A DNA stretch of 5,328 bases, taken from Leptolyngbyaceae cyanobacterium CSSed165cm_216. Lineage in GTDB: Bacteria > Cyanobacteriota > Cyanobacteriia > Phormidesmidales > Phormidesmidaceae. The notes below the pieces were generated by a model. The model was not told the origin of the DNA. It saw only the letters and a program-made list of their open reading frames with translations, and searched no databases. Made by a program: the position numbers and the translations under genes. The stretch is from positions 1 to 5,328 of the forward strand of contig SLIY01000265.1 of the NCBI GenBank assembly GCA_007135385.1, given 5' to 3'. Positions 1 through 5,328 of the stretch are shown in pieces. The stretch's first letter is position 1. Every line of letters begins with the position of its first letter.

Positions 1-1033
1 CCCGAGATAGCACTGTGGTGGCATCCAAGTGGGCAAAGGTGGTGGCCGGAGCAGGGTCAGTCAAGTCATCCGCTGGCACATATACCGCTTGAATGGAGGT
101 AATTGACCCTTCTAGGGTAGAAGTAATCCGCTCTTGCAAATCACCTACATCGGTACCCAGGGTAGGCTGATAGCCCACAGCAGAGGGCATCCGACCCAGC
201 AGCGCCGACACCTCAGAGCCTGCCTGTACAAACCGGAAGATGTTGTCGATGAACAGCAGCACGTCCTGCTTGTTCACATCACGGAAATACTCGGCCATGG
301 TCAGCGCCGACAGGCCCACCCGCATCCGAGCACCGGGGGGCTCGTTCATTTGACCGTATACCAAAGCCACTTTGGACTGGCCCAGGTCATCAGCGTTGAT
401 CACGCCGGAGTCGATAAATTCGTTATAGAGGTCGTTCCCTTCACGGGTGCGCTCGCCCACACCACCGAACACAGACACGCCACCGTGTTCTTTAGCAATG
501 TTGTTAATCAGTTCTTGAATCAGTACGGTTTTGCCGACACCGGCACCACCAAACAGACCGACTTTCCCCCCCCGACGGTAGGGAGCCAGCAGGTCAATAA
601 CTTTAATTCCAGTTTCAAAAACCGTTGGCTTGGTTTCTAGCTCAATTAGCTTAGGGGCAGCCCGGTGAATGGGGGAGGTATTGTCCATGTTGACGGGGCC
701 CTTTTCGTCTACGGGCTCACCCAAAACATTGAAAATACGGCCCAGGGTAGGTGCCCCAACGGGGACGCTAATCGGAGCCCCCGTATCCACCACTTCCATA
801 CCCCGCACCAGGCCATCGGTGCCGCTCATCGCCACAGCCCGAATCTGGGAATCGCCCAGCAGCTGCTGTACTTCACAGGTAACAGACACCTGGTTACCGG
901 CGGGATTGGTGCCACTAATCTTTAGGGCGTTGTAGATCTTAGGTAACTGACCACTTGCGAACTTAACGTCCACAACGGGGCCGATAATTTGAGTAATGTA
1001 GCCAACGTTTGTTTTCTCTGCTGTGGTGACCAT
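1..1033 (-). CDS. atpD: ATP synthase F1 subunit beta, 5' part (cut by left window edge)
   Basis: This is the catalytic beta subunit of the F1 sector of F-type ATP synthase, which makes ATP from ADP and phosphate on the thylakoid or plasma membrane. The ATG at 1033-1031 opens a frame that stays open to the left edge and gives 344 residues. The family is usually about 480 residues long, so roughly 140 C-terminal residues are missing. Visible landmarks are the beta-barrel N-terminus (MVTTAEKTNVGYITQIIGP), the P-loop GGAGVGKT at residues 162-169 (bases 550-527), GERTREGND with the catalytic glutamate at residue 194, MNEPPGAR from residue 229, and Walker B LLFIDN ending near residue 264. All key residues are intact. 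The ribosome site is weak (AGG, then 7 nt, then ATG). In cyanobacteria this gene normally precedes atpE (epsilon) as an operon separate from the main atp cluster, so epsilon is expected just beyond the left edge. Some cyanobacterial and all plastid annotations call this gene atpB. Confidence 0.97.
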   Translation of the reverse strand, partial: MVTTAEKTNVGYITQIIGPVVDVKFASGQLPKIYNALKISGTNPAGNQVSVTCEVQQLLGDSQIRAVAMSGTDGLVRGMEVVDTGAPISVPVGAPTLGRIFNVLGEPVDEKGPVNMDNTSPIHRAAPKLIELETKPTVFETGIKVIDLLAPYRRGGKVGLFGGAGVGKTVLIQELINNIAKEHGGVSVFGGVGERTREGNDLYNEFIDSGVINADDLGQSKVALVYGQMNEPPGARMRVGLSALTMAEYFRDVNKQDVLLFIDNIFRFVQAGSEVSALLGRMPSAVGYQPTLGTDVGDLQERITSTLEGSITSIQAVYVPADDLTDPAPATTFAHLDATTVLSR

Positions 1034-1061
1034 GCTTGCGCCTATTCCGTATGATCAGCTG

Positions 1062-1105
1062 TGATGGCGGCTTCTATGTCACTGTTACATTCCAAAGCGC
1101 CATCA
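1062..1105 (-). promoter_or_regulatory. Predicted stem-loop in the atpD 5' leader
   Basis: TGATGGCG and its exact complement CGCCATCA (1062-1069 and 1098-1105) form a perfect 8-bp inverted repeat. With one bulged base, a further GCTT/AAGC pairing can lengthen the stem to about 11-12 bp. The hairpin would lie almost exactly at the 5' end of the transcript predicted from the promoter just upstream, and ends 28 nt before the atpD start codon. It could affect mRNA stability or translation. That role is inference, and the fold was judged by eye. Confidence 0.35.
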
Positions 1106-1110
1106 TCCAG

Positions 1111-1140
1111 ATTATCACTAGAGTGCAACCTCCAAGACAA
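1111..1140 (-). promoter_or_regulatory. Candidate sigma-70-type promoter for atpD
   Basis: On the minus strand, TTGTCT (1140-1135) is followed by an 18-nt spacer and GATAAT (1116-1111). These match the -35 and -10 consensus at 4 of 6 and 5 of 6 positions. Transcription would start near 1104, giving a leader of about 70 nt before the atpD ATG at 1033. This comes from motif matching only; long atp leaders with additional upstream starts are also possible. Confidence 0.4.
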
Positions 1141-1561
1141 TTGAGTTAACCTGATCTTTCTGGTTAATAAAATAGACAGGGTCAAAGGGGGCTTCCCGCC
1201 TGATTTTGCCGCCGCTCCTCAAAACCCTAGTTGGAGTCCTAAGCGGCTGAATGATATACATTGGCTGAAACCCCCTTAGCAGTTGTTTGAAAAAGGTCAT
1301 CCCAGGTATATTTGCCGCCAAGAGGCCGTAAACCCCCTGAAGTTTGAGCACGTTGGCCGACTCCACAGGTATAACCTGAGAAGCTCTTTGGCTTTTCACA
1401 CAGCCTCCTAGGGTCTCTCAACTCCAAAAAACATCCATTGCCAGGACGCGAGCTCGGTCCATTAGGCCGGTCGCAGTGAGAGTCCGGATAAGTTATTTAG
1501 TTGGAACCCTCTTAACCGAATCATCAAGTTTGTTAGTTACGATGCCCAGACGACAGAACAT

Positions 1562-1574
1562 GGAGTCTAGAATG
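1562..1574 (+). promoter_or_regulatory. Ribosome binding site that decides the ppk start
   Basis: GGAG at 1562-1565 lies 6 nt before the ATG at 1572. The other in-frame starts, GTG 1476, ATG 1542 and ATG 1560, have no Shine-Dalgarno-like sequence at a usable distance. The residues they would add show no resemblance to a polyphosphate kinase N-terminus. Confidence 0.6.
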
Positions 1575-3734
1575 GCTAAGGCTGAAGCTGCTGATCAAGC
1601 GATACCGTTGAGCGATCCTCAGTATTACATCAACCGAGAGATCAGCTGGCTGGGGTTTAACGAGCGGGTCCTACACGAAGCCTTAGACCCTCGTACGCCG
1701 TTGTTAGAGCGGCTAAAGTTTTTGGCGATTTACAGCACCAACCTGGATGAGTTTTTTATGGTGCGGATCTCGGGGGTGATGGAGCAGGCCGACGCTGATG
1801 TGCACCCGGCCACCCCAGATGGGCTGTCCCCTACCAAACAATTGGCGATACTGCGATCGCGCCTGATCGAGCAAGTCCAGCTTCAGCACCAGACCTTCGA
1901 GCAAAAACTGCGGCCTGCCCTGACCCAGTATGGGGTTCACCTGAAACACTACGACGACCTGAGCCCAGAACAACAGGCTTATCTGACGGACTATTTCGAG
2001 AAACGCATCTTTCCGGTGTTGACTCCGCTGAGTGTCGATCCGTCCCATCCCTTTCCCCGCATGTCCAACCTCAGCTTAAACCTGGCGGTGCGGGTAATCA
2101 ATCCAGACAATGGGGTAGAGCGGTTTGCCCGGGTGAAGGTACCCAGCAGCTTGCCCCGGTTCATTAGCATGCCAGATGACCTACGCACCCACCAAGGGGA
2201 AGACTGTCTTTGGGTCGGGGTGCCCCTAGAGCAAGTGATTGCCGAAAACCTGGGCTATCTATTTCCGGGCATGACCATTGGCGGGCATCACCTGTTTCGG
2301 ATTACCCGCGATGCCGATTTTCCGGTGTTAGAGGATGAAGCCGATGACCTACTGCTTGCCATCGAGCAGGAAATTAGCAAGCGACGGCTGGAGGGATTTG
2401 TCTGCCGTTTAGAACTGGAAAGCTCCATGCCCGAAGACCTGCGCCAGGGGATGATGCGAGAGCTGAAGGTGAAAGCCGATCGGGTCTTCGAAATCGAGGG
2501 CATGTTACATCTGGGGGACTTATTCTTCTTTTTGTCACTGCCCCTGCCCGAGCTGAAAGATAAACCCTGGACCCCCTTAGTGCCGCTGCGACTGCAGCCG
2601 GTGATCGACATTGACGATGAAGATAGAAACACCTATGTCGAACAGCCCCCCAATATTTTTCAGGTGATTCGCCAGGGGGATATTTTGGTGCACCATCCCT
2701 ATGAGTCGTTTACGGCCTCGGTGCAGGAATTCATCACCCAAGCCGCTACCGACCCCCAGGTGCTGGCGATTAAAATAACCCTGTACCGCACCTCCGGCGA
2801 TTCCCCGATTGTCAAGGCGCTGATTACTGCAGCCGAAAATCGCAAGCAGGTGGTAGCTCTGGTAGAACTCAAGGCTCGCTTTGACGAAGCCAACAATATT
2901 GAGTGGGCTAAAACATTAGAGGATGCTGGAGTGCATGTGGTCTACGGCATTGTAGGCTTAAAAACCCACACCAAGACCACCCTGGTAGTGCGGGAAGAAG
3001 GGGACAAGATTCGCCGCTATGTGCACATTGGCACCGGTAACTACAACCCCAAAACCTCGAAGCTGTACACCGATTTAGGATTGTTCAGCTGCCAAGAAGA
3101 CCTGGGGGCTGATCTGACCGATTTGTTTAATTTTCTCACCGGCTACTCGCGGCAGCAGGCCTATCGTCAGCTCCTGGTGGCTCCATATACCCTGCGATCG
3201 CAGATGGAAGCCTTAATTCGGCGCGAAATTGACCATGCTCAAACCGGGGGACAGGGCAAGATTATCGCCAAGATGAACTCCCTAGTGGACGCTAAGATGA
3301 TTCGGCTATTGTACGAAGCCTCCCAAGCCGGGGTTGAGATCGACTTGATTGTGCGGGGTATCTGCTGCCTGCGACCGGGTATCAAGGGGGTTAGCGACAA
3401 CATCCGGGTGATAAGCGTCATTGGCCAATTTCTAGAGCATTCCCGCATTTTTTGCTTTCACAATAATGGCCAGCCCGAATACTACATCGGCAGTGCCGAC
3501 TGGATGACTCGCAACCTGGATCGTCGAGTGGAAGCGGTCACCCCCGTGGCAGACCCAGCCCTGATGGCCGAACTCCAGGACTTGCTAGATATTATGCTGG
3601 CCGATAACCGCCAGGCCTGGGACATGGCCCCCGATGGCAGCTTTACCCAGCGTCGCCCCGCCAAAGGGGAAACAGAACGGGGTACCCACGCCATGGTTAA
3701 GGCCTATATGACCAACCGCGATCGCGATCGCTAA
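1572..3734 (+). CDS. ppk: Polyphosphate kinase 1
   Basis: PPK1 reversibly transfers the gamma phosphate of ATP to a growing inorganic polyphosphate chain. From ATG 1572 the protein has 720 residues, normal for the family. The four-domain layout is visible: an N domain with YYINREISWLGFNERVLHEA and NLDEFFMVR (residues about 18-66), a middle domain to about 320, and C1 and C2 phospholipase-D-like domains. Catalytic features are present: LYR (R406), KARFDE (R436), GLKTHTK (H466), the phospho-acceptor HIGTGNYN (H485, matching E. coli H454 from memory), RGICCLRPG (596-603 region), and LEHSRI (H623). No transmembrane segment or signal peptide is seen. The frame is open upstream to GTG 1476, but the Shine-Dalgarno site supports 1572. 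The last residues, NRDRDR, are written by two overlapping HIP1 octamers. The gene stands alone, divergent from atpD and convergent with rhlE. A lone CTTAACC at 1511-1517 resembles one cyanobacterial Pho-box repeat but lacks its tandem partners. Confidence 0.97.
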   Translation: MAKAEAADQAIPLSDPQYYINREISWLGFNERVLHEALDPRTPLLERLKFLAIYSTNLDEFFMVRISGVMEQADADVHPATPDGLSPTKQLAILRSRLIEQVQLQHQTFEQKLRPALTQYGVHLKHYDDLSPEQQAYLTDYFEKRIFPVLTPLSVDPSHPFPRMSNLSLNLAVRVINPDNGVERFARVKVPSSLPRFISMPDDLRTHQGEDCLWVGVPLEQVIAENLGYLFPGMTIGGHHLFRITRDADFPVLEDEADDLLLAIEQEISKRRLEGFVCRLELESSMPEDLRQGMMRELKVKADRVFEIEGMLHLGDLFFFLSLPLPELKDKPWTPLVPLRLQPVIDIDDEDRNTYVEQPPNIFQVIRQGDILVHHPYESFTASVQEFITQAATDPQVLAIKITLYRTSGDSPIVKALITAAENRKQVVALVELKARFDEANNIEWAKTLEDAGVHVVYGIVGLKTHTKTTLVVREEGDKIRRYVHIGTGNYNPKTSKLYTDLGLFSCQEDLGADLTDLFNFLTGYSRQQAYRQLLVAPYTLRSQMEALIRREIDHAQTGGQGKIIAKMNSLVDAKMIRLLYEASQAGVEIDLIVRGICCLRPGIKGVSDNIRVISVIGQFLEHSRIFCFHNNGQPEYYIGSADWMTRNLDRRVEAVTPVADPALMAELQDLLDIMLADNRQAWDMAPDGSFTQRRPAKGETERGTHAMVKAYMTNRDRDR
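1853..1860. repeat. HIP1 octamer GCGATCGC (in ppk)
   Basis: Exact copy of the cyanobacterial highly iterated palindrome. It lies inside the ppk N domain, where it encodes part of LRSRL. Confidence 0.9.
3194..3201. repeat. HIP1 octamer GCGATCGC (in ppk)
   Basis: Exact HIP1 copy inside the ppk C-terminal half, within the codons for LRSQ. Confidence 0.9.
3718..3731. repeat. Two overlapping HIP1 octamers at the end of ppk
   Basis: GCGATCGC occurs at 3718-3725 and again at 3724-3731, sharing two bases. Together they supply the codons for the terminal RDRDR of PPK and run straight into the TAA stop at 3732-3734. Confidence 0.9.
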
Positions 3735-3773
3735 TGCCTTCGAGAGATTCGGTAGATCGCAACGTCCCTGTAA

Positions 3774-3889
3774 CCCACCCTCACGAGAAGCAAGCTACTC
3801 CCCCAGCCCCTCTCCCAGAAGGGCGAGGGGAGCCGGAAACCTCCTCAAAGTCTCTCTCCCACGTTGGGAGAGGGATTTAGGGTGAGGGC
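3774..3889. repeat. MITE-like palindromic intergenic repeat with two hairpins
   Basis: This 116-bp non-coding block fills most of the gap between convergent ppk and rhlE. It has short terminal inverted repeats, CCCTCAC at 3778-3784 and GTGAGGG at 3882-3888, and TAA directly flanks both ends (3771-3773 and 3890-3892). Two hairpins lie inside: 3807-3816 with 3821-3830 (10 bp, one mismatch, AGAA loop), and 3851-3861 with 3865-3875 (11 bp including one G-T pair, CGT loop). The vocabulary (CCCCTCTCCCA, GGGAGAGGGATTTAGGGTGAGGG) is of the kind I associate with dispersed intergenic repeats in filamentous cyanobacteria. That is recalled, not searched. No transposase is present. Confidence 0.6.
3851..3875. 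terminator. Possible bidirectional terminator hairpin between ppk and rhlE
   Basis: A strong 11-bp stem with a 3-nt loop lies 116 bp after the ppk stop and 53 bp after the rhlE stop, so it could end both convergent transcripts. The following T-run is short on either strand (TTTA on plus, CTTTG on minus), so it is not a textbook intrinsic terminator. It is also part of the repeat element described for this gap. Confidence 0.3.
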
Positions 3890-3928
3890 TAAGTCACGGC
3901 AGGAGAACAAGTTTTTGATCTACTGAGA

Positions 3929-5212
3929 TTACGCCGTGCGCGCGGCCTTTTTCTTTAGGGTCGGCGCTGCTCGGCGCTGACCCGCTATCACAGGCCGAGG
4001 ACCACCCCCAGAGCGGCGACGGTTCGAGGACCGGCGGCGGGGTGGAGCACTGTCCCCAGCCGGTCTAGACTTCATGGAGAAGGAGGGCTCATAGCCCGGT
4101 ACGATGTCGTGGCTGATGGACTGCTTCAGCATCCGCTCGATTTTGGTTAGTAGGTGCAGTTCATCGCTGCTAATCAGCGACACAGCCCGGCCTTCGTTAC
4201 CGGCTCGGCCGGTGCGCCCAATCCGGTGCACATAGTCTTCGGCTACGTTGGGCAGGTCAAAGTTGACCACATAGGGCAGTTGATCAATATCAATCCCCCG
4301 GGAGGCGACATCGGTGGCCACCAGCACCCGTACTCGACCCTGCTTAAAGTCTTTTAGAGCCTTTTGGCGAGCCGCCTGGGTCTTGTTACCGTGGATGGCA
4401 GCGGTTTTGAGTCCATCCTTAGACAGCTGCTCGGCCAGACGATTGGCCCCATGCTTGGTGCGGGTAAACACCAGCACCTGCTCCCAATTATGGAAGCCGA
4501 TCATGTGGGAAAGTAACTCGCGCTTGCGATCGCGATCCACCGGGTGTACCACCTGCTCCACGCGCTCGGCAGTGGTATTGCGGGGGGCGACTTCGATCTG
4601 GGCGGGGTTATTCAGCAGGGTATTAGCCAACTGCTGGATCGGCTTCGAGAAGGTAGCCGAGAACATCAGGGTTTGCCGAGTTTCAGGCAGTTTCCCCATG
4701 ATTTTGCGAATGTCATGGATAAAGCCCATGTCCAACATGCGATCGCACTCGTCCAGCACCAAGATTTCCACATGGCTGAGGTCCACCGTGCGCTGGTTGA
4801 GGTGATCTAGCAGGCGACCGGGGGTGGCAATCAAAATATCGACCCCCTGGCGCAGTTGCTTAAACTGAGGGCCAATCTTCACACCGCCATAAACCATGGC
4901 GGTTTTTAGGGGCAAATATTTACCGTAGGTTTTGACACTATCCCCCACCTGGGCCGCCAGTTCGCGGGTGGGGGTCAGCACCAAGGCGCGAGGAACACGA
5001 CGACCATTGCTGGGGCCGCTGGTCAGCCGCTGCAACATCGGCAGGGTAAAGCCCGCCGTTTTGCCAGTGCCGGTTTGGGCGCTGGCCAGTAAATCTTGAC
5101 CCTGCAAAATTACAGGAATCGCCTGCTGCTGGATCGGGGTGGGCTGGTCATAGCCCTGATCAGCGACAGCACGAAGTAAACCGGTCGAAAGACCGAGGGT
5201 ATCAAACGTCAT
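3929..5212 (-). CDS. rhlE: RhlE-family DEAD-box ATP-dependent RNA helicase (DECD variant)
   Basis: This cytoplasmic RNA helicase uses ATP to unwind short RNA duplexes, in ribosome assembly or RNA turnover in related bacteria. From ATG 5212 the protein has 427 residues. Motifs occur in order: Q motif with F3 and PTPIQ (24-28), motif I AQTGTGKT (45-52), PTRELA (91-96), TPGR (130-133), motif II DECD (154-157), SAT (185-187), VFTRTK (about 248-253), ATDVASRGIDI (299-309) and HRIGRTGR (329-336). The tail from about 381 is rich in Arg, Lys, Pro and Ser, typical of RhlE-like proteins and likely RNA-binding. Motif II has Cys where most bacterial members have Ala; eukaryotic UAP56 also has DECD, so activity is likely retained. 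A TTG at 5248 would add 12 residues, but RhlE proteins begin at MTF, so ATG 5212 is preferred. The GGAG at 5227-5224 is 11 nt away, a long spacing. The TAA stop lies at 3931-3929. Its assignment to RhlE rather than to the CrhR type is firm on sequence feel. Confidence 0.93.
   Translation of the reverse strand: MTFDTLGLSTGLLRAVADQGYDQPTPIQQQAIPVILQGQDLLASAQTGTGKTAGFTLPMLQRLTSGPSNGRRVPRALVLTPTRELAAQVGDSVKTYGKYLPLKTAMVYGGVKIGPQFKQLRQGVDILIATPGRLLDHLNQRTVDLSHVEILVLDECDRMLDMGFIHDIRKIMGKLPETRQTLMFSATFSKPIQQLANTLLNNPAQIEVAPRNTTAERVEQVVHPVDRDRKRELLSHMIGFHNWEQVLVFTRTKHGANRLAEQLSKDGLKTAAIHGNKTQAARQKALKDFKQGRVRVLVATDVASRGIDIDQLPYVVNFDLPNVAEDYVHRIGRTGRAGNEGRAVSLISSDELHLLTKIERMLKQSISHDIVPGYEPSFSMKSRPAGDSAPPRRRSSNRRRSGGGPRPVIAGQRRAAPTLKKKAARTA
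4526..4533. repeat. HIP1 octamer with a partial second copy (in rhlE)
   Basis: GCGATCGC is followed directly by GATCC, making a near-tandem HIP1. On the minus strand it gives GAT CGC GAT CGC, encoding DRDR at residues 226-229 of the helicase. Confidence 0.9.
4739..4746. repeat. HIP1 octamer on the helicase motif II codons
   Basis: Exact GCGATCGC. On the minus strand the octamer spans the last two bases of the Cys codon TGC and the codons GAT CGC, so it overlaps the C and D of DECD and the following Arg. Confidence 0.9.
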
Positions 5213-5265
5213 GGATGCAATTGCTCCGAGTGGTGCCCCTAATCCCAAATCAGCTACCTGGGCCC

Positions 5266-5292
5266 AGTCTAAGAGCAGTGAACTTATGTCAA
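5266..5292 (-). promoter_or_regulatory. Candidate promoter for rhlE with overlapping palindrome
   Basis: The minus strand has a perfect -35 hexamer TTGACA (5292-5287), then 15 nt and TAGACT (5271-5266), which matches -10 at 4 of 6 positions. The spacer is shorter than the usual 16-18 nt, so the call is tentative. Transcription would begin near 5259, leaving a leader of about 45 nt. The 10-bp palindrome CTGGGCCCAG (5258-5267) overlaps the -10 and start region and could be an operator. Confidence 0.3.
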
Positions 5293-5328
5293 AAGAATGG
5301 CTAAAAGCAAATTCCGTTGGCTAGCGCA

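Larger units (their letters stand above)
1034..1571. other. Divergent atpD-ppk intergenic region, no convincing gene
   Basis: About 540 bp separate the divergent starts of atpD (minus) and ppk (plus). The atpD-proximal part carries a candidate promoter and a leader stem-loop, listed separately. A minus-strand frame at 1399-1118 (93 codons, GTG start behind a perfect AGGAGG) is open, but the product resembles nothing I recognise and its codons (several AGG, AGA and ATA) differ from the neighbouring genes. I therefore do not call it a gene. I found no clear sigma-70 promoter for ppk, no tRNA and no riboswitch. A GGCTGAA direct repeat (1245-1251 and 1263-1269) is present but may be chance. Confidence 0.7.

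Noticed and set aside
134..935. Plus-strand open frames of 86-168 codons across 134-935
   Set aside because: They lie opposite atpD, whose motifs and length are unambiguous. The antisense products have no recognisable domains.
1239..1427. 62-codon minus-strand frame in the intergenic region
   Set aside because: It begins at TTG without a ribosome site, overlaps another doubtful frame and resembles nothing known.
1438..1466. TTGCCA as a -35 element for ppk
   Set aside because: No -10 hexamer with more than 3 of 6 matches lies at 16-18 nt spacing.
1713..3694. Minus-strand open frames opposite ppk
   Set aside because: Low-complexity Ser/Arg-rich translations are typical of antisense frames of a GC-rich gene.
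4154..4810. Plus-strand open frames of up to 163 codons
   Set aside because: They are antisense shadows of the rhlE coding sequence with no recognisable product.
5213..5248. Alternative TTG start adding 12 residues to the helicase
   Set aside because: RhlE proteins begin at the MTF/MSF position, which is the ATG at 5212, and the extra residues are not family-like.
5297..5328. ATG on the plus strand opening ten codons (MAKSKFRWLA) to the right edge
   Set aside because: It could be the start of a divergent gene, but ten codons without a clear ribosome site cannot support a call.
1..5328. CRISPR array, tRNA, rRNA, transposase or defence system
   Set aside because: No regularly spaced repeats, cloverleaf RNA genes or relevant protein motifs were seen on either strand.

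Overview
The window looks like chromosomal DNA from a cyanobacterium, probably a filamentous Leptolyngbya-like or related lineage. The lineage is inference from protein sequence and base composition. The evidence for a cyanobacterium is the typical start of its F1-ATPase beta subunit (MVTTAEKTNVGYITQIIGP), and six copies of the octamer GCGATCGC (HIP1), the highly iterated palindrome of cyanobacterial genomes. Chance alone would give about 0.08 copies in this length. The sequence is moderately GC-rich.

Layout. (1) Positions 1-1033, minus strand: the first 344 codons of atpD (called atpB in some cyanobacteria), cut by the left edge. (2) Positions 1034-1571: a divergent intergenic region of about 540 bp holding the atpD leader, a plausible atpD promoter, a leader stem-loop, a doubtful 93-codon open frame and the ppk upstream region. 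(3) Positions 1572-3734, plus strand: a complete ppk encoding polyphosphate kinase 1. (4) Positions 3735-3928: a short convergent gap holding a compact 116-bp repeat with two internal hairpins. (5) Positions 3929-5212, minus strand: a complete RhlE-type DEAD-box RNA helicase with an unusual DECD motif II. (6) Positions 5213-5328: the helicase upstream region with a candidate promoter and a perfect 10-bp palindrome.

The three genes are housekeeping functions and do not form an operon: atpD and ppk diverge, and ppk and rhlE converge. The links between them are loose. ATP synthase makes ATP, PPK1 stores its terminal phosphate as polyphosphate, and the helicase spends ATP to remodel RNA.

I see no new multi-gene system, mobile element with a transposase, RNA gene or CRISPR array. 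The most interesting signals are small. HIP1 octamers appear to have shaped protein sequence: one HIP1 copy sits exactly on the helicase DEAD box and requires a non-alanine third residue, and HIP1 runs encode 'DRDR' in two unrelated proteins. The second signal is the MITE-like repeat at the convergent junction.
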